Shown: one piece after another, positions 1-5,794 of the stretch
Layout of the letters: each line of letters opens with the position of its first letter
How positions within the stretch are numbered: position 1 is the stretch's first letter
Source of the DNA: Lachnospiraceae bacterium UBA3785
Lineage (GTDB): Bacteria; Bacillota; Clostridia; Lachnospirales; Lachnospiraceae
Direction of reading: 5' to 3'
Assembly (NCBI GenBank): GCA_002369495.1
Contig: DFFD01000073.1
Span: 1 to 7,227 of the forward strand
DNA: 7,227 nt
Position numbers and translations under genes: made by a program
The notes under the pieces: model-generated
Told to the model about the DNA's origin: nothing
Seen by the model: only the letters and a program-made list of their open reading frames with translations
Databases searched by the model: none

Positions 1-602
1 TGCTCCGCCTCCGCGATCGCGCAGGCCGCGTCGTCCGCGTTGACGTTGTAGGTGTGATAATCCTCCTCGCCGAGACCGACCGGGCAGATGACCGGCACGA
101 TATCGTTCGCGATCAGTGTGTCGATGAGCTTGGTGTTGACATGGGTCACTTCGCCGACGTAGCCGATATCGCGGCCGCCCGGGATCACCTTCTTCTTCAC
201 CATCAGGGTGCCGCCGTCCTTGCCGCAGATGCCGCAGGCCGCGACGCCGTTCGTCTCCATGTACTGGACCAGGTGCTTGTTGACCTTGTTCAGGACCATC
301 TCGGCGATCTCCATCGTGTTCTGGTCGGTCACGCGGAGCCCGTTCACGAACTCCGGCGTCTGCCCGGAGAGCTTCACCCACTTGGAGATCTCCTTGCCGC
401 CGCCGTGGACGATGATCGGCTTCATGCCGACGAGCTTCAGGAGCGCGACATCCCGGATGACGCTCCTTCTGAGCGCGGGATCCGTCATCGCCGAACCGCC
501 GTACTTCACGACGATCGTTTTGCCGTTAAACTCCCGGATATAGGGGAGCGCTTCGATCAGTATACCGGCTTTCTCAAGCCAGGAATCCACATATTCCGCC
601 AT
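1..602 (-). CDS. argB: Acetylglutamate kinase, N-terminal 200 residues (partial at window edge)
   Basis: ATP-dependent kinase that converts N-acetylglutamate to N-acetylglutamyl-5-phosphate, the second step of ornithine/arginine synthesis, in the cytoplasm. Seen directly: ATG at 602-600, preceded by a GAAAGAAGG ribosome binding site; phosphate-binding VVKYGGSAM (residues 31-39, with K33 at the catalytic lysine position), [10 protein letters not shown] (64-73), GICGKDGG (124-131), DIGYVGEV (145-152) and NVNAD (186-190). About 100 C-terminal residues of a usual ~300 lie beyond position 1, including the second catalytic lysine region. The N-terminal extension (about residues 1-28, ending [15 protein letters not shown]) resembles the extra helix of arginine-inhibited hexameric ArgB proteins, so feedback inhibition by arginine is inferred. 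It is the third gene of argC-argJ-argB, 18 nt after argJ, and probably shares the argC promoter. Confidence 0.96.
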   Translation of the reverse strand, partial: MAEYVDSWLEKAGILIEALPYIREFNGKTIVVKYGGSAMTDPALRRSVIRDVALLKLVGMKPIIVHGGGKEISKWVKLSGQTPEFVNGLRVTDQNTMEIAEMVLNKVNKHLVQYMETNGVAACGICGKDGGTLMVKKKVIPGGRDIGYVGEVTHVNTKLIDTLIANDIVPVICPVGLGEEDYHTYNVNADDAACAIAEAE

Positions 603-620
603 TGTATCCGCCTTCTTTCC

Positions 621-1856
621 TCATGAGCGGTAGTCCGCATTGATATCGACATATTTGTGCGTGAGATCGCATCCCCAGGCCGCTGCCTCCGCCGTTCCCG
701 CGTTCATATCGCAGGTCGCGGTGATCGCGCTCTCCGAGAGGATCTTCGTCGCAAATTCCTCGCTGTAGTCCGTCGCGACGCCGTCCTTTAAGATCTGCAG
801 CTTCCCGGCCGCGCTCTCAAAGTAGAGATCCACCTTCTCCGGCTCGAAATCGACCCCCGAGTAACCCATCGCGCACAGGATCCGTCCCCAGTTCGCGTCG
901 TGCCCGTAGATGGCCGCCTTGGTGAGCGTCGAAGAGACGACCGAGCGGGCGAGGATCTTTGCATTTTCCTTCGTGTCTGCGTTCACGACCTTCACCTCAA
1001 AGAGGCAGGTCGCGCCTTCCCCGTCCTTCGCCATCTGTTTGGCCAGCGACTCGAGGACCGCATAGAGGCCCTCGTAAAAGGCTTTGTAGTCCGCATCCTC
1101 CGCCTCGATGCACCGGTTGCCCGCGAGCCCGTTCGCGAGGACCAGGCAGGTGTCGTTCGTCGAGGTGTCGCCGTCCACGGAGACCATGTTGAAGGTGTCC
1201 GGGACGATCCCCGAGAGGGCTTTCTGCAGCATCTCCTTCGAGATCGCCGCGTCCGTCGCGAGAAATGCCAGCATCGTGCACATATTCGGATGGATCATGC
1301 CCGAGCCCTTGCAGCAGCCGCCGATGACCGCTTCGCTTCCGTCTGAAAATGAAACCCGGACCGCCGCCTCCTTCGGCACCGTGTCCGTCGTCATGATCGC
1401 GAGCGCGGCTTCGTGTCCTTTCTCGCGGGAGCTTCCGAGCGTCCCCGAGAGCACCTTGACGCCGGCCGTGATCTTGTCGATCGGGATCTGCAGCCCGATG
1501 ACGCCTGTGGAGGCGACGAGGACGGCATTTTCCGGAACGCCGAAGACTTCCGCCCCGGCCTCCGCGGTCTTTTTACAGTAGGAAAGTCCAAGCTCTCCGG
1601 TGCAGGCGTTCGCGACGCCCGAATTCACGACGACCGCCGAAACCTTGGCGTCCGACCCGCGCACGATATCGCGGTCCCAGATGACCGGAGCCGCCTTCAC
1701 GCGGTTCGTGGTAAAGGTGCCGGCCGCCGTGCAGGGCACCTCCGAGAGAAAGAGCGCCATGTCCGCGCTGCCGTTTTTCTTGATGCCGGCCGCGCCGCCG
1801 CAGGCTGAAAATCCCTTCGCGGCAGTAAACCCGCCGTCAATCACTTCATAACTCAT
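621..1856 (-). CDS. argJ: Glutamate N-acetyltransferase / amino-acid acetyltransferase (ornithine acetyltransferase)
   Basis: Transfers the acetyl group from N-acetylornithine to glutamate, closing the cyclic acetyl-recycling route to ornithine; some family members also use acetyl-CoA. The 411-residue product has the usual family length. Visible motifs: NSGVANACTG (78-87), the STGVIG oxyanion-hole region (116-121), GSGMIHPNMCTML (184-196), DGDTSTNDT (228-236), KDGEGAT (277-283), HDANWGRI (319-326) and the conserved C-terminus with WGCDLTHKYV and INADYR. The family matures by self-cleavage just before a nucleophilic threonine, here predicted as T194. The residue before it is Cys193, where well-studied members have Ala. 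The ATG at 1856-1854 follows an AAAGGAAA site. The gene lies 18 nt after argC and 18 nt before argB, so it is most likely cotranscribed with both. Confidence 0.97.
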   Translation of the reverse strand: MSYEVIDGGFTAAKGFSACGGAAGIKKNGSADMALFLSEVPCTAAGTFTTNRVKAAPVIWDRDIVRGSDAKVSAVVVNSGVANACTGELGLSYCKKTAEAGAEVFGVPENAVLVASTGVIGLQIPIDKITAGVKVLSGTLGSSREKGHEAALAIMTTDTVPKEAAVRVSFSDGSEAVIGGCCKGSGMIHPNMCTMLAFLATDAAISKEMLQKALSGIVPDTFNMVSVDGDTSTNDTCLVLANGLAGNRCIEAEDADYKAFYEGLYAVLESLAKQMAKDGEGATCLFEVKVVNADTKENAKILARSVVSSTLTKAAIYGHDANWGRILCAMGYSGVDFEPEKVDLYFESAAGKLQILKDGVATDYSEEFATKILSESAITATCDMNAGTAEAAAWGCDLTHKYVDINADYRS

Positions 1857-1874
1857 ATCGTTTCCTTTCCCGGA

Positions 1875-2915
1875 TCAGACCGATTCCGGCACCATGTGAA
1901 GGCCTTCCGCCTCGTCGAGCCCGAACATGATGTTCATGTTCTGGACCGCCTGGCCGGCAGCGCCCTTGACGACATTGTCGATCGCGCCCATCATCACGAT
2001 CCGTTTTGTGCGCGGATCCAGTTTGAAGCCCACGTCTGCGTAGTTGCTGCCCTTCACGAACCGGGTCTCCGCGACGCGGCCTTCCTTAAGGACCCGGACA
2101 AATCTCTCATCCGCATACATCGCGTCGTAGGCCGCCCTCACCTCCTCTTCCGAGGTCTCCTTCGCGAGCGAAGCATAGGCCGTCACAAGGATCCCCCGGT
2201 TCATCGGAACAAGGTGCGGCGTGAACTGCACCATCACCGGCCTGCCCGCCGCGATCGAGAGCTGGTCCTCGATCTCCGGCGTGTGTCTGTGGACCGTGAC
2301 CCCGTAGGCCTTGATCGTCTCGTTGACCTCGCAGTAGAGGTTCTGGACCTTCGCGCCCCTGCCCGCGCCGCTCGTTCCGGACTTTGCGTCGATGATGACC
2401 GTGTCCGGATCGATGATCCCGGCTTTGATCAGCGGGAACACCGTCAGGATCGAGCAGGTCGGGAAGCACCCCGGGTTCGCGATCAGCCTTGCATGCCTGA
2501 TCTTCTCGCGGTTCAGCTCCGGAAGGCCGTAGACCGCCTCCGGCAGGAACTCCGGCGTCGGATGGTGGATCCCGTACCAGGCTTCGTAGCGGGCGGCGTC
2601 CTTGATGCGGAAATCCGCCGAGATATCGATGACCTTCGCTCTTCCAAGCAGGCTCTCGCTCACCTTGGAGGCGCAGAAGCCCTGCGGCGTCGCGGTGAAA
2701 ATGACGTCCGCCGCATCCGCCAGCGCATCCATGTCGTCGTCGAGGCATTTGTCGTCGACGAGCTCAAACATATTTCCGTAAATGTCCGCGTACTCCTGCC
2801 CGACGTAGCTCCGGGAGCCGTACCAGACGATCTTCGCATCCGGGTGGTTCAGCAGTATTCTCACAAGCTCCGCGCCGGCGTAGCCGGTCGAGCCGATAAT
2901 TCCGACTTTGATCAT
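1875..2915 (-). CDS. argC: N-acetyl-gamma-glutamyl-phosphate reductase
   Basis: NADPH-dependent reductase that makes N-acetylglutamate-5-semialdehyde from the ArgB product (third step of the pathway). The 346-residue length fits the long (type 1) ArgC group. Seen: nucleotide-binding GSTGYAGAEL (8-17), catalytic cysteine C150 in NPGCFPT (147-153), KSGTSGAGRG (178-187), catalytic histidine H211 in HRHTPEIE (209-216), and a C-terminal segment with GAAGQAVQNMN that is typical of the family. The ATG at 2915-2913 follows TAAGGAGA with about 8 nt spacing, which fixes the start. It is the first gene of the minus-strand argCJB operon. A promoter lies at 2950-2978 and ARG-box-like palindromes immediately upstream at 2987-3025, so repression by ArgR with arginine is likely. 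Confidence 0.97.
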   Translation of the reverse strand: MIKVGIIGSTGYAGAELVRILLNHPDAKIVWYGSRSYVGQEYADIYGNMFELVDDKCLDDDMDALADAADVIFTATPQGFCASKVSESLLGRAKVIDISADFRIKDAARYEAWYGIHHPTPEFLPEAVYGLPELNREKIRHARLIANPGCFPTCSILTVFPLIKAGIIDPDTVIIDAKSGTSGAGRGAKVQNLYCEVNETIKAYGVTVHRHTPEIEDQLSIAAGRPVMVQFTPHLVPMNRGILVTAYASLAKETSEEEVRAAYDAMYADERFVRVLKEGRVAETRFVKGSNYADVGFKLDPRTKRIVMMGAIDNVVKGAAGQAVQNMNIMFGLDEAEGLHMVPESV

Positions 2916-2949
2916 GTTGAAATCTCCTTACCGCATTTCTTTTCCTAGT

Positions 2950-2978
2950 ATCATAGACCAAATCAGCACAAATGTAAA
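2950..2978 (-). promoter_or_regulatory. Predicted sigma-A promoter of argCJB
   Basis: Read on the minus strand: -35 TTTACA (complement of 2973-2978), a 17-nt spacer, and -10 TATGAT (complement of 2950-2955). Each hexamer matches 5 of 6 consensus bases. Expected transcription start is near 2943, giving a short leader of about 28 nt containing the argC ribosome binding site. The ARG-box pair begins 8 bp upstream of the -35 hexamer. Confidence 0.75.
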
Positions 2979-2986
2979 CCTGAAAT

Positions 2987-3025
2987 TTTGCATATATATG
3001 CATTATTTTCGAATATATATTCAGC
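2987..3025. promoter_or_regulatory. Tandem ARG-box-like palindromes (predicted ArgR operator)
   Basis: Two AT-rich palindromes lie in the argC/argG divergent region. Box 1 contains the perfect 14-bp palindrome TGCATATATATGCA (2989-3002). Box 2 contains the perfect 12-bp palindrome GAATATATATTC (3011-3022). As 18-bp boxes (2987-3004 and 3008-3025) each matches about 16 of 18 positions of the classical ARG box (WNTGAATWWWWATTCANW). Their centres, 2995.5 and 3016.5, are 21 bp apart with a 3-bp gap, the arrangement bound by an ArgR hexamer. They sit just upstream of the argC -35 and roughly 70-110 bp upstream of the predicted argG start site. ArgR binding is inferred from pattern and context; argR itself is not in the window. 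Confidence 0.75.
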
Positions 3026-3062
3026 AAGACCGACAAACTTTTCACGAAATCCCTTTTTGGAG

Positions 3063-3091
3063 TTGCATAATCCCTGTATATAGTGTATAGT
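3063..3091 (+). promoter_or_regulatory. Predicted sigma-A promoter of argG
   Basis: -35 TTGCAT (3063-3068), 17-nt spacer, -10 TATAGT (3086-3091). Expected transcription start is near 3097-3098, leaving a leader of about 50 nt before the argG ATG. The leader holds a small hairpin and a strong ribosome binding site, AAGGAGG (3133-3139). Confidence 0.75.
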
Positions 3092-3114
3092 TTGCGTGTC
3101 AGAAAGAAACGGAC

Positions 3115-3128
3115 GGGCCCGAAGGCCC
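3115..3128 (+). other. Small GC hairpin in the argG leader
   Basis: GGGCC (3115-3119), loop CGAA (3120-3123), GGCCC (3124-3128). This perfect 5-bp GC stem with a tetraloop ends only 4 nt before the argG Shine-Dalgarno sequence. It is not followed by a T-tract, so it is unlikely to be a terminator. It could stabilise the 5' end or keep the ribosome binding site unpaired; no regulatory role is shown. Confidence 0.45.
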
Positions 3129-3147
3129 TTATAAGGAGGATATCATC

Positions 3148-4378
3148 ATGAGCAAAGAAAAAGTGGTTCTCGCCTATTCCGGCGGCCTCGACACGACCGC
3201 GATCATCCCGTGGCTCAAGGAGCACTTCGGCTACGACGTCGTCTGCTGCTGCGTCGACTGCGGCCAGGAGAGCGAGCTTAACGGTCTCGACGAGAGAGCA
3301 CGCCTCTCCGGCGCGGCCAAGTTATATATTGAAGACATCTGCGACGATTTCGCGGAGAATTTCATCATGCCCTGCGTGCAGGCCGGCGCCGTCTATGAAA
3401 ATAAATACCTGCTCGGCACCTCCATGGCCCGCCCGGCCATCGTGAAGAAGCTGGTCGAGATCGCCCGCAAGGAAAATGCCGTCGCCATCTGCCACGGCGC
3501 GACCGGCAAAGGCAACGACCAGATCCGCTTCGAGCTCGGCATCAAGGCCCTCGCTCCGGACATCAAGGTCATCGCCCCCTGGCGCATGACCGACATCTGG
3601 ACGATGAAGTCCCGCGAGGACGAGATCGCTTACTGCAAGTCCAAGGGCATCGATCTTCCGTTTGACCATTCCCAGAGCTACAGCCGCGACCGGAACCTCT
3701 GGCACATCTCCCACGAGGGTCTTGAGCTTGAGAATCCCGCGCTCGCTCCGAACTACGACCACATGCTGGTCCTCTCCGTCACCCCGGAGAAGGCTCCGGA
3801 CGTCTCCACCGACGTCACCCTGACCTTTGAGAAGGGCATCCCGACCTCCGTGAACGGCGAGAAAATGAAACCCGCCGACATCATCCGCACGTCTCAACGC
3901 CCTCGGCGGCGCGAACGGCATCGGCATCGTCGACATCGTCGAAAACCGCGTCGTCGGCATGAAGTCCCGCGGTGTCTACGAGACCCCGGGCGGCACGATC
4001 CTTATGGAGGCCCACAAGCAGCTCGAGGAGCTCGTCCTCGACCGCGCGACGATGGAGTTCAAGAAGGAGGTCGGCAACAAGCTGGCCCAGGTCGTCTACG
4101 AGGGCAAATGGTTCACACCCTTATGCGACGCCCTGATCGCCTTCACGAAGTCCACCGAGGAGTACATGACCGGCGAGGTGAAGCTCCGCCTCTACAAGGG
4201 CAACATCATCAAGGCCGGGACGACCTCCCCGTACAGCCTCTACAGCGAGTCCCTCGCGTCCTTCACGACCGGCGACCTCTACGACCACCACGACGCGGAC
4301 GGGTTCATCACCCTCTTCGGCCTCCCGCTGAAGGTCCGCGCGCTGAAGCTTATGGAGACAAAGACCGAGACAAAGTAA
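3148..4378 (+). pseudogene. argG: Argininosuccinate synthase, interrupted by a 1-nt frameshift
   Basis: ArgG joins citrulline and aspartate with ATP to form argininosuccinate, the penultimate arginine step. The start is certain: AAGGAGG then 8 nt then ATG. Frame 1 encodes family sequence for residues 1-248: ATP-binding AYSGGLDTTAI (9-19), CCCVDCGQ (33-40), YLLGTSMARPAIVKK (87-101), HGATGKGNDQIRFE (116-129), APWRMTDI (143-150). After ACG (3889-3891) the reading becomes arginine-rich nonsense, while frame 2 resumes perfect ArgG sequence ([19 protein letters not shown], then [12 protein letters not shown]) to the TAA at 4376-4378. Dropping one base, most simply T3892, restores a single 409-residue protein of normal family length. 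No other damage is visible in either half. The lesion is not in a homopolymer or a recognisable recoding site. It is therefore either a very recent inactivation or a sequencing/assembly error. The identity is certain; loss of function is not. Confidence 0.93.
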
Positions 4379-4393
4379 ACTGAAAACCCTCTG

Positions 4394-4461
4394 GGGACGG
4401 TTCTAAGCACCAAAAGGGGTTCTCTCTTCGAGAGAACCCCTTTTGGTACAAGAACCGTCCC
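4394..4461. repeat. Composite palindrome, copy 1 (shared outer arm, private inner stem)
   Basis: Outer arms GGGACGGTTCT (4394-4404) and AGAACCGTCCC (4451-4461) are perfectly complementary over 11 bp. Inside lies a perfect 17-bp stem: ACCAAAAGGGGTTCTCT (4409-4425), loop CTTCG, AGAGAACCCCTTTTGGT (4431-4447). The junctions are 4 nt on the left and 3 nt on the right. The outer arms are identical to copy 2, 20 bp downstream, but the inner stem differs. The element lies between the convergent ends of argG and an unknown operon. It resembles REP-type or miniature palindromic intergenic repeats; a link to REP-associated transposases is an inference, and no such gene is in the window. Confidence 0.85.
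4409..4447. terminator. Terminator-like inner hairpin of copy 1
   Basis: The hairpin has an AAAA tract, a GGGGTTCTCT stem, a CTTCG loop, the complementary stem, and a TTTT tract, symmetrical on both strands. It begins 31 nt after the argG stop and could end transcription from either side. The T-tract is only four bases, then GG, so it is a weaker terminator candidate than the one in copy 2. Confidence 0.5.
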
Positions 4462-4481
4462 TGAAGTCCTGGGAAACCTCG

Positions 4482-4544
4482 GGGACGGTTCTAAGAAAAA
4501 CGGCGATTCTCAAACGAGAATCGCCGTTTTTCAAGAACCGTCCC
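4482..4544. repeat. Composite palindrome, copy 2 (same outer arm, different inner stem)
   Basis: Outer arms GGGACGGTTCT (4482-4492) and AGAACCGTCCC (4534-4544) are identical to copy 1. The inner stem is again a perfect 17 bp but of another sequence: GAAAAACGGCGATTCTC (4495-4511), loop AAAC, GAGAATCGCCGTTTTTC (4516-4532). Bases beyond the arms are also shared with copy 1: an extra G and the trinucleotide AAG on the left, TGAA on the right. A 7-bp direct repeat, GAAACCT, flanks this copy at 4473-4479 and 4546-4552. It ends 15 nt from the stop of the convergent minus-strand gene. Confidence 0.85.
4496..4531. terminator. Predicted bidirectional intrinsic terminator inside copy 2
   Basis: AAAAA, a GC-rich stem (CGGCGATTCTC paired with GAGAATCGCCG), loop AAAC, then TTTTT. 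Each strand has a stable hairpin followed by five T residues, the standard layout of a two-way terminator between convergent genes. It would serve argG on the plus strand and the 6583-to-4560 operon on the minus strand. Confidence 0.7.
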
Positions 4545-4559
4545 TGAAACCTTCCCTCT

Positions 4560-5048
4560 TCACTCCCCAAAAACGACCTCATCGATCTTCTCCGCGCAGT
4601 CCGCAAACTCCCCCATCTTCCCGGGCAGCTCCGCCATCCTCTGCCGGCAGGCCGCCGCGTGCGCCTGATCGCCCGCGGCCTCAAACGCCCGGGCCATCGT
4701 CGCCGCCTCATAGTACTCCGCAGCCGCGTGAAGCGCCAGCTCGGTCTCCGTGTACTCGCGGTCCGCCCCGGCGTCGCTGTAAGCGTCCTCAAAAAGCTTC
4801 GCGTAGTTTCCGTAGGTGTAATCCCGGATCAGGTCCTCCTCGTCGGCATGATAATCATACCAGGTCGACGACTCGCGCAAAATGCCGATCCCGGAGAAGA
4901 GCATGATGAGAAATGTCACCGAAAGCACCGCAGCAGCGACCCCGAAGAGAATGCCCCCGACAGATCTCTTTTTCTTCGGCACCTTTCCCATATTGTAAGG
5001 ACGCGCCGGCACCCGGCGGTAGTTCATAACCTCTCTCTTATCACTCAA
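4560..5048 (-). CDS. Unknown single-span membrane protein, last gene of a three-gene operon
   Basis: 162 residues; family not recognised. Seen: a basic N-terminal segment (RRVPARPYNMGKVPKKKRS), one hydrophobic span at about residues 31-56, then an acidic, alanine-rich, probably helical domain (about 63-150) rich in Ala/Tyr/Glu, possibly TPR-like. The basic residues before the span suggest the N-terminus is inside and the C-terminal domain outside. Residues 66-86 (YHADEEDLI ... NYAKLF) resemble the stretch after the span in the upstream gene. Unlike its two neighbours it has no cysteine zinc ribbon. The start chosen is TTG at 5048-5046, overlapping the upstream stop by 8 nt and following a GAGGGGGTGA site 6 nt away. 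An ATG at 5027-5025 (155 residues) is the alternative but has a poorly spaced ribosome binding site. Confidence 0.75.
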   Translation of the reverse strand: MSDKREVMNYRRVPARPYNMGKVPKKKRSVGGILFGVAAAVLSVTFLIMLFSGIGILRESSTWYDYHADEEDLIRDYTYGNYAKLFEDAYSDAGADREYTETELALHAAAEYYEAATMARAFEAAGDQAHAAACRQRMAELPGKMGEFADCAEKIDEVVFGE

Positions 5049-5790
5049 GGATCGTCACCCCCTCCCTGATCATCTCAATTGCCTTCGTGCGCGAAAGGTT
5101 CGGCAGTTCCTCGACCTGCCCGCTGTCGAGCGCCGTGTAGCCGAGGAGCAGCGCCTTGGCGTACTCCCTGATCTCCGCGATGACCGCTTTGTCCCGCTCG
5201 GAGAGCTCTTTTCCGTAATAATTGTCCTCGATTTCCCAGAGCCGGCCGATCTCATCCGCCAGCGACTCCGCCTCGTAGGGGCGGATCCCCTTGCCGGTGG
5301 AGTAGCTGTTCATGCCGAGGTTGTTCCGCCCGCAGAGGATCCCGTAAATGTTCCTGAGGCAGCCGGCCGCCCGGCAGACCCCCGAGTAATCGCTGAGCGC
5401 ATCGACCGACGTGATATGATTGCTCAGGGAGTAGTCGTAGAGCTTCAGGTACTCCTTCTCTTCGATCATCTCCTCCATGTCCGCCTGATAGACGGATGCC
5501 TTCGCCTCCGTCGCCTTCACCCGTGCGTTCCAGCCGAGCTCGTTGGCGTTGAAGAGGAAGATCGCCGCGCCGATGTTGAGCACGACCAGCACCGCGAGGA
5601 TGATGAGGTTCGAGCTGATCCTGGCCATCCGCCCGGTGCTCTTCATGACCTCCGCCTGCGTCCTCTGAAACTCCTGCTGGTAATGCTCCATGTCCGCCTG
5701 GTGCAGAAGCGCCTGCGTGTTCGGCGCGCCGCAGTAGGCGCAGAATTTGTCCTCGAGTCCGATCGGGGCTCCGCAGTGTTCGCATTTCAT
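5041..5790 (-). CDS. Zinc-ribbon, single-span membrane protein of unknown function
   Basis: 249 residues from ATG 5790-5788, which follows an AGGAGAGG site; the frame is open further upstream, but that part overlaps the previous gene and lacks zinc-ribbon character. Order: zinc ribbon with C3, C6, C17, C20 (CEHCGAP ... FCAYCGAPN); a helical, Gln/Glu-rich, possibly coiled-coil segment (about 28-55); one membrane span (about 61-80); then a helical C-terminal domain of about 165 residues. Paired CxxC knuckles of this spacing are the zinc-ribbon type found at the N-termini of many Firmicute membrane proteins. The ribbon is expected in the cytoplasm and the C-terminal domain outside. Extra cysteines at 139, 144 and 153 lie in the outer domain. 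The gap to the upstream gene is 4 nt, and the end overlaps the downstream start, so translation is probably coupled. Function unknown. Confidence 0.85.
   Translation of the reverse strand: MKCEHCGAPIGLEDKFCAYCGAPNTQALLHQADMEHYQQEFQRTQAEVMKSTGRMARISSNLIILAVLVVLNIGAAIFLFNANELGWNARVKATEAKASVYQADMEEMIEEKEYLKLYDYSLSNHITSVDALSDYSGVCRAAGCLRNIYGILCGRNNLGMNSYSTGKGIRPYEAESLADEIGRLWEIEDNYYGKELSERDKAVIAEIREYAKALLLGYTALDSGQVEELPNLSRTKAIEMIREGVTILE
5055..5064 (-). promoter_or_regulatory. Ribosome binding site supporting a TTG start for the 162-residue gene
   Basis: The minus strand reads GAGGGGGTGA, close to the AAGGAGGTGA anti-16S complement. Six nt separate it from the TTG at 5048-5046. It lies inside the end of the preceding coding sequence. 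It supports the TTG start over the internal ATG at 5027, whose purine-rich upstream run (AGAGAGG) ends only 2 nt from that ATG. Confidence 0.5.
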
Positions 5791-5794
5791 GATC

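Noticed and set aside
54..626. Long plus-strand ORF opposite argB
   Set aside because: Antisense shadow of a clear acetylglutamate kinase; His/Asp/Val-rich composition typical of the complement of GC-rich coding sequence.
1896..2948. 350-residue plus-strand ORF opposite argC
   Set aside because: Covers a motif-complete argC; Arg/Asp/His/Val-rich, no domain, no good ribosome binding site.
3074..3091. Third ARG box over the argG -10 region (TGTATATAGTGTATAG)
   Set aside because: AT-rich but with poor two-fold symmetry and no TGAAT/ATTCA half-sites; better explained as the -10 region.
2764..3225. Minus-strand ORF running through the divergent arg promoter region
   Set aside because: Crosses both predicted promoters and the ARG boxes and overlaps the starts of argC and argG; no recognisable protein sequence.
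3889..3896. Programmed +1 frameshift in argG
   Set aside because: No stop codon, rare-codon stall or slippery run at the junction (ACG TCT CAA), and ArgG is not known to use recoding.
3892..4383. Continuation of the argG frame past the frameshift to 4383 as a real C-terminus
   Set aside because: The peptide is arginine/proline/histidine-rich nonsense, while the +1 frame encodes exact ArgG family sequence.
4379..4559. CRISPR repeats or a complete IS in the intergenic palindromes
   Set aside because: Only two copies, no spacers of regular length, no transposase or cas gene; they fold as nested hairpins instead.
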